Assembly: GCA_964352225.1 (NCBI GenBank)
Contig: CAYGRM010000118.1
Span: 1-17,113, forward strand
DNA from: CAJQQY01 sp964352225
GTDB lineage: Bacteria; Bacteroidota; Bacteroidia; Chitinophagales; Saprospiraceae
DNA length: 17,113 nt
Direction of reading: 5' to 3'
Shown here: positions 1 to 8,527 of the stretch, in pieces
Numbering within the stretch: the first letter of the stretch is position 1
Layout of the letters: each line of letters opens with the position of its first letter
Translations under genes and position numbers: made by a program
The notes under the pieces: generated by a model
Told to the model about the DNA's origin: nothing
Database searches by the model: none
What the model saw: the letters and a program-made list of their open reading frames with translations, nothing else

Positions 1-2
1 GC

Positions 3-41
3 TTGTCTGATGATGAAAATTATGTGCCAAGACTGAACTAA
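3..41 (+). CDS. Possible 3' end of a plus-strand gene (partial)
   Basis: Reading the plus strand from base 3 gives an open frame of 12 codons (LSDDENYVPRLN) that ends in TAA at 39-41. The residues look like an ordinary polar protein C-terminus. If real, it is the tail of a gene entering from the left and converging on the minus-strand lipoprotein gene that ends at 90. The stretch is far too short to identify, and chance could explain it. No clear terminator hairpin was seen between 42 and 89. Confidence 0.2.
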   Translation: MSDDENYVPRLN

Positions 42-89
42 AAGAACTAATTTTTTAACTTATTAATTTGTTGACAACTGTTTTTTGTT

Positions 90-1001
90 TTACCATCTAC
101 TCTTAATCTCGATCTGTGTTTTTGGGTTTTTATCGCCCCTAGGGTCTATGGCTATATTTTTATTGACTTTTAATAGTATTGGAGTTCCTGATTTTTTCAA
201 GCACAAATCAATGTTATTGTCATTATCTTCCAAATCTGCTAATTGAAAGGAGGTAACAATCAGTGTATCCGCTTCTTGAACTAAGGTGACTTCAAAGTGG
301 TTCAGTTCATTTAGACCGAGTTCATTACCATTTGTAGCTCGAACACCCCCTGACCAAACCGCTTTTACCACTAGTTGAGTCTCTGCCTTTGGACAATCAC
401 AACCTCTCCCTTCTTCAATGTAAGGATAGTCTTCGTCAAAGGTGAAGTATTCCGCATAGCTTAAAATAGGGCCTTCTTCCAACGGAATTACTTTTATGGT
501 TTGTCCCTTAAAATTAGATCCTGTTCTGCTCATTAAATCCCCAATAATTGTTACTGAAACGGGCGGATTATCAGGATGATTACCATATTCCCCGATGAGC
601 AAGACCGTTCTTAGCTCAAATTCTTCATTGGCCGGCAATAAGGTGGCATATTCTACCTGTATAAGGTCTCCATTTTTTGTGAGAACTTCGAAGTCTGCGC
701 CTTGAAGCGTATTTGGATCAATTTCATGTGAGAATACCAAAGGCATTCCATCTTGACCCGGAGCATTCTCATACAAAAGTCTTGACCGTTGGTTTAATGC
801 ATTGTCCAAACCAAAAAAAGCCGTGAGCACCTTTGCTTCCCTAGTGCTATCAATCTCAGGAATTGTTTCTGACAAAAGGATTTCAGGTCTTGGTCCATTA
901 CACGCAGTTAACATTATAACTGCTATACATTGCAAGATTACAAGTTTGGCCAATCGAATGTCAAAACGCACAATGACAAATTTAAATTTTAAAATATCCA
1001 T
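90..1001 (-). CDS. Uncharacterised lipoprotein, 303 aa
   Basis: I do not recognise a named function. The N-terminus has a hydrophobic stretch (about residues 17-33) ending in a lipobox, LTAC, with the lipidated Cys at 34, so the mature protein should be anchored in the envelope. The basic region before the hydrophobic core is rather long, and the true start could lie a little further in. Residues of about 48-190 look like a conserved soluble domain: FGLDNAL near the start, then DGMPLVFS, RTVLLIGEYG and PLEEGP segments. This resembles a group of uncharacterised bacterial proteins, but I cannot assign a family name. A CDCPK motif at about 202-206 and one further Cys near 270 could bind metal or form a disulfide. 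The gene starts 5 bases after the hydroxylase gene upstream, so the two are almost certainly co-transcribed. Confidence 0.8.
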   Translation of the reverse strand: MDILKFKFVIVRFDIRLAKLVILQCIAVIMLTACNGPRPEILLSETIPEIDSTREAKVLTAFFGLDNALNQRSRLLYENAPGQDGMPLVFSHEIDPNTLQGADFEVLTKNGDLIQVEYATLLPANEEFELRTVLLIGEYGNHPDNPPVSVTIIGDLMSRTGSNFKGQTIKVIPLEEGPILSYAEYFTFDEDYPYIEEGRGCDCPKAETQLVVKAVWSGGVRATNGNELGLNELNHFEVTLVQEADTLIVTSFQLADLEDNDNNIDLCLKKSGTPILLKVNKNIAIDPRGDKNPKTQIEIKSRW

Positions 1002-1006
1002 ATTGG

Positions 1007-1801
1007 CTATTGTTTTTTAATTCGATGTTTTTCTCGTTTCCAATTGCCTTTTAGGTATTGAATGATGGGCAAGAAATTTACTTTAATGGGATTATTGCTA
1101 AAAAAACCTGTGGTTACGCCATAATTTACCTTTTCAGTTTCAGCTTGATAGGTGCCAAAAATTCTATCGAAAATAATGAGGGCTCCACCATAATTTTTGT
1201 CAATATACATTTCATTGGAACCATGGTGTACCCTATGGGCAGAAGGGGTATTGAAAAACAGACCTTCTAGAAGACCTAGTTTTTTAATCGCTTCGGTGTG
1301 CAAAAAGTATTGAAAGAAGAGCCCTAGGGCGATACAAATTAGCAATACGTCCCCTGAAAAACCTATCACTACAAAGGGTAGGTAAAATAAAGGACTCACA
1401 AAGGCCCCAATCCAATTCAACCGAACGGCAGTGGTCAAATTCATTTTCATACCCGAGTGGTGCGTGTGATGAAGTGTCCAAAGTAAAGGGGTTTCATGAC
1501 TTAACCGATGGTACCAGTAGAACCCAAATTCAGCGATAAAAAATGTTAGGACTACCGTGAATACATTGATAGGAATATTAAAAATTTGAAACTGACTTAC
1601 CCAATCAAATACCATATATTTCCAGCCCAGTGAGACAGGTTTCATAATATTATTACCTATGAAGACGCCAAAGTTTCCAAGACTTTCTTTAAGGTTAAAA
1701 ACAGCTTTCTTCTTGACGTTTGCCCAAGCTATTTCAACCAATAGTGCGACTAAAACGAAACCGGCAAAAAAGAACTGGATATTGTATACATCAGTTTTCA
1801 T
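1007..1801 (-). CDS. Fatty acid hydroxylase / sterol desaturase family membrane enzyme
   Basis: This 264-residue integral membrane protein carries the histidine signature of the fatty acid hydroxylase superfamily (PF04116): HRLSH at 98-102, HHTHH at 111-115, a lone His at 168 and HRVHH at 189-193. In this family these ligands bind a di-iron centre that uses oxygen to hydroxylate or desaturate a lipid. Hydrophobic segments lie at about 8-28, 78-95, 132-165 and near 205. The DKNYGG and FDRIFGTY segments after the last His box are also typical. The natural substrate cannot be told from sequence; in Bacteroidota such enzymes act on fatty acyl lipids, carotenoids or related compounds. It is the first gene of a two-gene unit with the lipoprotein that starts 5 bases downstream. 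It is separated from the efflux operon by an intrinsic terminator, so it needs its own promoter within 1802-1860, where no convincing -33/-7 pair was seen. Confidence 0.9.
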   Translation of the reverse strand: MKTDVYNIQFFFAGFVLVALLVEIAWANVKKKAVFNLKESLGNFGVFIGNNIMKPVSLGWKYMVFDWVSQFQIFNIPINVFTVVLTFFIAEFGFYWYHRLSHETPLLWTLHHTHHSGMKMNLTTAVRLNWIGAFVSPLFYLPFVVIGFSGDVLLICIALGLFFQYFLHTEAIKKLGLLEGLFFNTPSAHRVHHGSNEMYIDKNYGGALIIFDRIFGTYQAETEKVNYGVTTGFFSNNPIKVNFLPIIQYLKGNWKREKHRIKKQ

Positions 1802-1860
1802 TCCAATTAATTTTCAAATGACTATCCCAAGGCATTTATTTCTTTCATTTAGTGATTTTT

Positions 1861-1882
1861 AAAAAATGAGCTTTTCTGCTCA
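1861..1882 (-). terminator. Intrinsic terminator of the efflux operon, overlapping the pump's stop codon
   Basis: Read on the minus strand, TGAGC, a six-base loop AGAAAA and GCTCA form a perfect 5-bp stem (arms at 1878-1882 and 1867-1871), followed directly by six T residues (1866-1861). The upstream arm contains the TGA stop codon of the RND pump (1880-1882), so the hairpin starts at the stop. The stem is short but the T-tract is well placed. It would separate the efflux operon from the hydroxylase gene that starts at 1801. Confidence 0.7.
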
Positions 1883-4800
1883 GAGCGTTCTCTGTTGTTC
1901 AGCATATTTCTTTCTAAAAAGAACCTTATAGATAACGGGCACGAAAATGAGAAGGATTATGGTAGCAAAGAGTAGTCCAAAAATCACACTTATTGCCATA
2001 GGTGACCATAGTTCGCCGCCCCCGGTCCATAAAGGTATCATACCACAAGATGTGGTAAGTGTGGTCAATAAAATTGGGCTAAATCTATCATTTGCTGCTT
2101 TCTTTATACCCTCTTCAAGTGATTTGCCAGTGGTTAACTCCGTATTTATTTTGTCCACCAGAACAATGGCATCGTTGATTATAATACCTGCCAATGAAAT
2201 AATACCCAAAAAGGCAGTGAAACTAAAAAAAGTACCGGTTGCCAATAGGCCAAATGAAACACCTATAATAGCAAGCGGAATTGTGGAAAGTATTATTACC
2301 GAATTACGAAACGAGTTGAACTGTAATACCAATAGAATGATAATGATGGCAAATGAAATAGGCAACTGCTCCGCAATTGCACCCATGGCGTCATTGCCAC
2401 TTTCAGCATCACCACCTAATTCATAATCGTAACCTGATTTCCACGTTTTGCTTTGTTCCGCTAACCAAGGTTCAAGTTCTTTGATAATCTCTGAAGAAAG
2501 TGCATTTTCCTTTATTTGTGATTCAATGGTTATGGAACGTTTCAAATCCCTCCTCAGAATTTTAGCAAATACCCATTCCAAAGAAATATCGGCCACTTGT
2601 GTCAAAGGAGCATTTACTCCTGTCATTTGGGAGTATACCGCAATCGTTTCCAATGATTCAAAGTTGATGGTTTCGTTGTTGTTATTTTCCAAAACAATGG
2701 GGATGGTATTTTCATTTTCCCGGTAGTCCCCAACATTGTATCCAGACAAGGCCGTATTGAGTGATAATGCCACATCTTGGTTTGTCAATCCTGCTCTGGC
2801 AAGTTTGCCCTCATCAATGTCAATAAATACCTTTTTTATTTTGGGCCCCCAATTGTCGCCTATGTTTTTAGTGCCTTTGATTTGAGTAAGCTTCTTCTTT
2901 ATGTTTTCTGAAATTTCAAATAATTCTTTTGGGTCGTCACCAAAAACACGAATTTCGATAGGTGTATCCGACGCCCCTGGACCGGCAAGCCTTTTTACTT
3001 TCACATTGGCGTCAGAAAGATTATCTTGAACAAATCGATCCAGTTTGTTTATCACCGGCTGGTTGGCCTCACCAGAGTTTGTATTTATAAGCATGTACGC
3101 ATAAGATGAATTGGGCTGGTCTTGGGAGTATCCCAAATCATATGATTTTGGTCCCTCGCCAATGTATGAAGACCAACTTTCAACACCCAATGTCAAATCA
3201 TCGTTTATGAGCAAACTATCTTTTATATAATTCTCAATTTTAGCAATTTGGGCATCTGTTTCCTCAATTTTAGTGCCCAAGGGCATGTCCAGTTCCAAAG
3301 TGACCAACTGGCGATCACTGGCAGGCATAAAAATGCTTGGGACTTTTGTAAAGCCAAATACTGCAATCAAGAAAAGAATACCTATGGTAATCAAAACAAA
3401 CACTGGCCTATTTAGGGTCTTATTAAGCAGTGTATTGTAAGACCCCCTTAAACTATCAAAGATGGTCTTATGTTCAGAATCATGTTTTTTCACTTTAAGG
3501 AGAACGGTGCCTAAAAGCGGTATTATGGTAAAGGCAATTAGCCAAGAGGAAAGTAAGGTGATGGTTATGACCTTAAATATATTTCCCATGATTTCTCCCA
3601 TAATGGACTGTGCCAAGTAGAATGACATAAAGGCTGCGCATGTGGTCAATGAGGATATGAGCAAAGGCAGCATAAACTCTTTACAAGAATTTACGGCAGC
3701 CTGAAATTTTGTTTGCCCGGCCTCCAGTTTTTCTATTAGGGATTCAATCATAACAATCCCGTTATCCACCAAAAGGCCCAAGGCCATGATTAGGGATGCC
3801 AAAGTAACTTGATTTAGGCCCACGTTAAACAAGCTCATTATCCAAAATGCCATAATAATGGAGCAGGGTATGATACTTGCGATGGCGATACCTGCCCGCC
3901 AACCCAAAACCAAGAGCACCACCAAAAGCACAATGACAATACTTTGAAAGAGGTTCTTTACAAAAACTGAAATTTTTTGTTGAACATCTAGGTCTTGGGA
4001 AGCTATTCGCATGGCCTTTAAACCAAGGGGCAACTCGCTATTGAAATCGATTAAAAGAGCATCGATGTCTTCCCCTAGATTTATAATATTTGAATTGTCC
4101 TTAAGGGATACGTATAATGCCAATGCGTCTTGACCATTGATCCTGACACTATTCTTTTTTGGGGTTTGATAGGATCTTTTTACCGTTGCTATATCGCCAA
4201 GGGGCAACATCTCATTATTACGGATAGGAATCAATAGGCTTTTCAATGCGTTTATAGATTCAAAACTCCCCGATGTCTCCACTGTAATCATTTCTTTGGC
4301 AAGTGAAATTTCACCTGACGGAATGATGATATTACTTTGAGTTATCGCTCTTTCTATCTGACTTGAAGAAATACCCAGTTTGGCCAGATTTGAATCTTCA
4401 TAATCTATATAAACCCGCTCTTCGGTTTCCCCTCCGATAACCACTTTGGCAGCGTCATCAATCGTAATGAGCCTATTTCTTAACCTCTCGGCGTATTCTT
4501 GAATTTCGGAATATTCAAAATTGTCGGACTGGATACCGACAAAAATGCCATATACCTTTCCAATATCTTCATCCTTTAAATCTGGTCCAAAAATATTATC
4601 AGGTAGGTCGTTTTGGATGGATTCGATTTTCCTTCTGGATAAATCCCAGATGTCTTTAATCCTATCAGCGCTTACATCATCGCTTAGTTTTATTTGGATG
4701 ACAGAAAGTCCGGTTCTATTGGTACTGGCGATGGTTTCAACTTCAGGAATCTCTTGGATTACTTTTTCTATTTTATCCGTAACAAGGGCTTCAACACGCT

Positions 4801-4969
4801 CTGGTGTTGCCCCAGGAAATTTGGTTACAATGGATGCCGCACGTACCGTGAATGGAGGCATACTGTCTCTTGATAAATTTTGATACTCTACCAATCCCAG
4901 TATCAAGATGATAAATAGACATAGTACGGTAACTCGGTTGTTTTTGAATATAATACCTGTAAGATTCAT
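1880..4969 (-). CDS. RND-family efflux pump, inner-membrane subunit (AcrB-like)
   Basis: At 1029 residues this matches the usual length of HAE-type RND pumps. TM1 is at about 12-29. A first large periplasmic domain runs from about 31 to 335, and TM2-TM6 lie at about 340-490. TM7 is near 522-540, a second periplasmic domain runs from about 545 to 868, and TM8-TM12 lie at about 870-1017. The FPGATPERVE segment after TM1 is typical of the family. In TM4 the proton-relay motif reads GLLVDNGIVMIE, with Asp402 kept and the second Asp replaced by Asn403. In TM10 the AcrB Lys position is Asn932, followed by Asp933. These variants occur in many non-Enterobacterial RND pumps and do not imply inactivity. 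The pump would use proton import to drive substrates from the periplasm or inner membrane into the outer-membrane channel. It starts 5 bases after the adaptor gene. The substrate is unknown; the form fits lipophilic compounds better than metal ions. Confidence 0.95.
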   Translation of the reverse strand: MNLTGIIFKNNRVTVLCLFIILILGLVEYQNLSRDSMPPFTVRAASIVTKFPGATPERVEALVTDKIEKVIQEIPEVETIASTNRTGLSVIQIKLSDDVSADRIKDIWDLSRRKIESIQNDLPDNIFGPDLKDEDIGKVYGIFVGIQSDNFEYSEIQEYAERLRNRLITIDDAAKVVIGGETEERVYIDYEDSNLAKLGISSSQIERAITQSNIIIPSGEISLAKEMITVETSGSFESINALKSLLIPIRNNEMLPLGDIATVKRSYQTPKKNSVRINGQDALALYVSLKDNSNIINLGEDIDALLIDFNSELPLGLKAMRIASQDLDVQQKISVFVKNLFQSIVIVLLVVLLVLGWRAGIAIASIIPCSIIMAFWIMSLFNVGLNQVTLASLIMALGLLVDNGIVMIESLIEKLEAGQTKFQAAVNSCKEFMLPLLISSLTTCAAFMSFYLAQSIMGEIMGNIFKVITITLLSSWLIAFTIIPLLGTVLLKVKKHDSEHKTIFDSLRGSYNTLLNKTLNRPVFVLITIGILFLIAVFGFTKVPSIFMPASDRQLVTLELDMPLGTKIEETDAQIAKIENYIKDSLLINDDLTLGVESWSSYIGEGPKSYDLGYSQDQPNSSYAYMLINTNSGEANQPVINKLDRFVQDNLSDANVKVKRLAGPGASDTPIEIRVFGDDPKELFEISENIKKKLTQIKGTKNIGDNWGPKIKKVFIDIDEGKLARAGLTNQDVALSLNTALSGYNVGDYRENENTIPIVLENNNNETINFESLETIAVYSQMTGVNAPLTQVADISLEWVFAKILRRDLKRSITIESQIKENALSSEIIKELEPWLAEQSKTWKSGYDYELGGDAESGNDAMGAIAEQLPISFAIIIILLVLQFNSFRNSVIILSTIPLAIIGVSFGLLATGTFFSFTAFLGIISLAGIIINDAIVLVDKINTELTTGKSLEEGIKKAANDRFSPILLTTLTTSCGMIPLWTGGGELWSPMAISVIFGLLFATIILLIFVPVIYKVLFRKKYAEQQRTL

Positions 4970-4974
4970 TTAAT

Positions 4975-6078
4975 TCAATTTTTGAATAGTTGCACCTTCA
5001 TGCCCTCGTACAAATCGTTCAACCCCGCAATTGCGATGTAGTCCATTTGATTTAAACCGGAAACGATAATGAAGTAGTCCCCTGAGATGTCGCCAATTTC
5101 TATTGTTTTTTTTATCACTTGGTAGGTTCCGCTTTCCGTTGAAACCAATTGATACACGTAATTACCGGTATCATCTTGCCTAACGGCTTCTATAGGTACA
5201 ACAAGACTAATATTTTGGGACGCTGAGCCAATATCAAAGATTACTGTAGCTGAAAGCCCCGGGCGCAAATTTTCCGCCCCATTTTCAATATCAATAAGTA
5301 TTGGAAACGAGGCTCCTTTTGCAGCATATCCGATTTCTGAAATCGCGCCCCTTTTCTCTTCGTTGTTTATCAGCAATAACACCTCGTTTTCAAGCTGAAC
5401 CTCATTAATGTAATTTTCCGGTAATGAAACTTTTACTTGAAAATTGCCATCATCCGAATCTATAGTGATGATATTACCACCGGCATTTACTACCTCGTTT
5501 TGTTCTGCATTCACGCTTGAAACAATGCCCGTATTTGGTGCTACAATCCTTGCATAGTTGTACTGGGATCTTTGTAGGCTTAAAGACTGTAGGTTTGATT
5601 CGTAGGATGCACTGGCTTGGGCGTAATTGTTTCTGGCATTTTCCAAATCGCTCAAAGAAGCCCCTTCTGATTGGTACAACCTTTTTGTTCGTTCTAAAGT
5701 GGACTCTGCGGTTTCCATCTGTATTTTAGAACTGCGCACGGCCTCATTTATCTGCTGTACGCTTAAATCTATCTCCCTGGTGTCCAATTGTGCCAGCAAT
5801 TCTCCTTTTCTGACTTTCATTCCTACTTTGGCATTCATGGTGGTGATGATACCACCCATTCTAAAACTGAGGTTGGTTGTTGATGAGGATTGGGTTTCCC
5901 CATTAAAGGATTTTCGTTTTTGCCCATTAGCATAATCAATGACAGCGTATTTTACCTTTTTTAAAGGTTCTTCAGTTTCTTTGGTCTGATTGTTTTTGCA
6001 GCTTACCAATACCATTAGACAGCAGGTAAAAAGGGCAATGACCTGGTTTTTTAGTGTGTTCTTTATACTTGGTATCAT
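4975..6078 (-). CDS. RND efflux periplasmic adaptor subunit (membrane fusion protein), lipoprotein
   Basis: This 367-residue AcrA/HlyD-type adaptor links the RND pump to the outer-membrane factor. It has a lipoprotein signal peptide with lipobox LVSC and the lipidated Cys at 27, followed by a polar charged linker. The two halves of a lipoyl-like domain lie at about 71-100 (GGIITTMNAKVGMKVRKGE) and 177-207 (IVAPNTGIVSSV). They flank an alpha-helical hairpin at about 101-170 that is rich in Gln, Glu, Ser and Leu and would contact the TolC-type channel. Beta-barrel and membrane-proximal domains follow from about 210 to the end. The gene lies 12 bases after the outer-membrane factor gene and 5 bases before the pump gene, so the three should be made from one message and form one tripartite pump. 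Confidence 0.95.
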   Translation of the reverse strand: MIPSIKNTLKNQVIALFTCCLMVLVSCKNNQTKETEEPLKKVKYAVIDYANGQKRKSFNGETQSSSTTNLSFRMGGIITTMNAKVGMKVRKGELLAQLDTREIDLSVQQINEAVRSSKIQMETAESTLERTKRLYQSEGASLSDLENARNNYAQASASYESNLQSLSLQRSQYNYARIVAPNTGIVSSVNAEQNEVVNAGGNIITIDSDDGNFQVKVSLPENYINEVQLENEVLLLINNEEKRGAISEIGYAAKGASFPILIDIENGAENLRPGLSATVIFDIGSASQNISLVVPIEAVRQDDTGNYVYQLVSTESGTYQVIKKTIEIGDISGDYFIIVSGLNQMDYIAIAGLNDLYEGMKVQLFKN

Positions 6079-6090
6079 GATATATATGGT

Positions 6091-8487
6091 CTAATTATTA
6101 ATAAATTGATTTATGCTTTTTTCAAATTTCTCCTTCTCTTCCAAGGTTGCCAAAGCACTAAAGAAACCAATGCTGTTTTCAAGCTCGGCGAAAGCCAAAA
6201 CGAAATTGTAGATTGAATTTATGTAACTAAGTTTTGCACTTAAAGATGCATTTTGGGCATCTAAAAATTGAATAAGGGAAATAGTGCTTTCAAAATATAA
6301 TTCTCGAGCTATTTCAAAATTCTTCTGAGCGTTTTCTGAAGACGCTTCAGAGAGTAAAATGTTAGTCTGGCCGGTTATGAGATTCGCAACGCTATGCTGT
6401 ATGTTGAGTTGTAAATTGTTGAGCAACTCATCTTTTTGAAGTGAAAGCTGCTCCGTTTGAATGGTGGTCTGTTGTCGTCGTATATTTTTTCTGTTGCCCT
6501 CAAACAATGGGTAAGAAACCGACACCCCAACGCTCCAGAAGGAATCTATAAAATTACTGAACTCACTAGTTGGCTCAGAGGCTACGCCCCCTCTTTGAAG
6601 CACTTCAGATTGACTTAACCCCATGGTAATATCGGGTAGGTAAAATGCCCTGTTGTTCGATTTTTTCTGACGTTCCAATGCCTTTATGGAATATTCCAAT
6701 TGCTGGGCACTGGGAAAGTTTTCGATGGCATATTGGTAAAGATATTGGGTTATCTTTCTTATATCTTTCAGATTTTGTCCTTTGCCAAGTAGGGGGTAAA
6801 TTTCGTAGTAATTGAATAAGTCCGTTTCTAAGGTTACGTCTTCTATGTCGAATTCATCTTCCAAGGTATTGTTTAAAAAAGTGTTCAAACTTGCCTTGGA
6901 AATGATTAAAGCAGTTTTTGCCTCAATCAGGTTTTGGGTGGCGTTGGCCACTTCAGATTTCCATCGGTAAACATCTGAGTTGTTTTTCGACCCTATTTCT
7001 GATTGCAATTCTGCCAATTCCAAATTCTTTTTTAGGACATCGAGGTTTTCCTGTTGAATGTTTACGTTTGATTTGGCAAAAAGAATGTTCAGGTATAGTT
7101 GAAAAGTTTGAAATATGGCATTGTTAATTTCTTGTTTAGTGGCGTACTTCTGAGCTTCATTTAACAATTTCTGAATCTTAATATTGGCCAGTACGGGTTC
7201 CGAAAAGATAAGTTGTGATACGGTGGCTGTTTGATTTAACGAACGTTCAGACTGTCCTATAAATTCATTGGTGGCTTCCTCATTTATGCGCGAAGCCTGT
7301 AGCCCTAAATTTAGTGTCGGCAAATAATTTGACTTTGCTTCTTTTATTTCTTGTTCGGTTAGGTCAATATCTTTATAACTCACCTGTATTCCCAAGCTTA
7401 CATTAATTGTTTTCTGAAGAATATCGGCAAGGCTATAGGTGTTCGTTTTAAAAATTTCATTCGTGTTTATCAAATTCGCCGTGAACAAGGTTTGAAAGCC
7501 TGGTGCAAAGCCGATGGCCTTGCTGGTTTCCATATTAAAATAAAGTTGTGTTTTTTGTCCTATGGCCACTGCTAAATCCTGCGCATTTATCCCATTTCTG
7601 ATGTCATCGATCATCAAACCCAATTTTCTATAAGTTGCTGTCGCATCCTTATCTGATGAAACACCCATTAATATGCCAGCTTCTACGTATTGTTTTAAGG
7701 GTGAGTATGATGGAATATTTTTTGATTTTAAGTGAGTTATTATCTTCGCTATCCCTTGATCGGACATTTCTTGTGTTATGCCTAAAAAAGCAGCATCTGA
7801 ATCCTCTGGAATGTTTTCAAGCGAATTTGTTATTTCATTAGCTATAGGTACTGGGTAGACCATGCAATTAAACCGATTTGAAAGTGCAGAAAGTTGTGCT
7901 TTCAAATCACTTATTGAAGAAGAATCAACAGCCTTTTGATAAAAAAGCAGGCTTAATTTTTTAAATGGATGAACTTCATAGAACTGCTCTAGCTCTTGTT
8001 CTAAAGTCCTGCTCGTAAGGATGTAACTAAAATTATTTATACCTGAAGTTCCCTTGACAGTAAGCTGAATATTACCAACGGACGTAGTGCTTATGCCCAA
8101 CGCGATAGTTGGCGTATCAATCACATTTTTTGCAAGGATGGTTTTCGTGCTTTTGGAACCAATCAATACGATAAGATCACAATTTTTCGTCAATTGATCA
8201 TAGGCGTCATTTATTCTAGAATTGTCAAAGTCTGTGAAAATTATATTGCCATCTGGAATTATCAATTTAATGGAGCCTCCAACAGTCTTTGCGACCTCTT
8301 GAGATATGTTCTCTTTTACGTTGGCGTATCTAACCTCATTGTACTCGTAGTCCAAAATGACCCCAATCCTCAATTCTTGGGAAGTACCATAATTAAAAAA
8401 ACTAAGTCCAATCAATGCCATTAGTAGAAATCTGAATTTTTTACTAATTGTACATACCTTGGAATGTATAGCGTGGTGGTTTTTCAT
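6091..8487 (-). CDS. TolC-type outer-membrane factor with an N-terminal ABC substrate-binding-like domain
   Basis: At 798 residues this is far longer than a standard outer-membrane factor (about 450). A signal peptide covers about 1-36. Residues 38-345 look like a periplasmic binding protein of the ABC_sub_bind (PF04392, TrpX-like) type. The domain opens with LRIGVILDYEY, has a DLIVLIGSKST segment at about 104-114, and closes with an IDDIRNGI helix and LYFNMETSKAIGFAP at about 315-329, as that family does. Residues 350-780 are the channel part, with the internal duplication of TolC proteins. YLPTLNLGLQ (388-397) and QLIFS in the first half match YLPDITMGLS (616-625) and VSYPLFEG in the second, each followed by long Ala/Gln/Leu-rich helices. 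The protein should form the outer-membrane exit duct of the adjacent RND pump. The extra domain would sit in the periplasm and may bind a ligand, but its role is inferred only. No frame change or stop separates the two parts. Confidence 0.9.
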   Translation of the reverse strand: MKNHHAIHSKVCTISKKFRFLLMALIGLSFFNYGTSQELRIGVILDYEYNEVRYANVKENISQEVAKTVGGSIKLIIPDGNIIFTDFDNSRINDAYDQLTKNCDLIVLIGSKSTKTILAKNVIDTPTIALGISTTSVGNIQLTVKGTSGINNFSYILTSRTLEQELEQFYEVHPFKKLSLLFYQKAVDSSSISDLKAQLSALSNRFNCMVYPVPIANEITNSLENIPEDSDAAFLGITQEMSDQGIAKIITHLKSKNIPSYSPLKQYVEAGILMGVSSDKDATATYRKLGLMIDDIRNGINAQDLAVAIGQKTQLYFNMETSKAIGFAPGFQTLFTANLINTNEIFKTNTYSLADILQKTINVSLGIQVSYKDIDLTEQEIKEAKSNYLPTLNLGLQASRINEEATNEFIGQSERSLNQTATVSQLIFSEPVLANIKIQKLLNEAQKYATKQEINNAIFQTFQLYLNILFAKSNVNIQQENLDVLKKNLELAELQSEIGSKNNSDVYRWKSEVANATQNLIEAKTALIISKASLNTFLNNTLEDEFDIEDVTLETDLFNYYEIYPLLGKGQNLKDIRKITQYLYQYAIENFPSAQQLEYSIKALERQKKSNNRAFYLPDITMGLSQSEVLQRGGVASEPTSEFSNFIDSFWSVGVSVSYPLFEGNRKNIRRQQTTIQTEQLSLQKDELLNNLQLNIQHSVANLITGQTNILLSEASSENAQKNFEIARELYFESTISLIQFLDAQNASLSAKLSYINSIYNFVLAFAELENSIGFFSALATLEEKEKFEKSINQFINN

Positions 8488-8527
8488 GGTTTTCGTTTAA
8501 TGATGTATTACCTTATTAGAGCTTGGA

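Noticed and set aside
42..89. Possible bidirectional terminator at the left edge
   Set aside because: The stretch has A- and T-runs and a direct repeat of GAACTAA, but no inverted repeat with a usable stem.
1802..1860. Promoter for the hydroxylase gene
   Set aside because: GTCATTTG is one step from a -7 element (TA replaced by GT), and no TTG lies at a proper distance, so I do not list it as a feature.
1947..2426. Long plus-strand open frame (159 codons) opposite the RND pump gene
   Set aside because: It lies wholly inside the well-supported pump gene. The predicted peptide shows no family motif, and the reading is explained by the other strand's coding pattern.
4521..4883. Plus-strand open frame of 120 codons opposite the start of the pump gene
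   Set aside because: It is antisense to a conserved RND N-terminus. The low-complexity Ser/Leu-rich translation is typical of a shadow frame.
6091..8487. That the long outer-membrane factor might be two genes joined by a sequencing error
   Set aside because: The frame has no stop or phase change at the junction, only one signal peptide is present, and no second signal peptide or ribosome-binding region precedes the TolC part.
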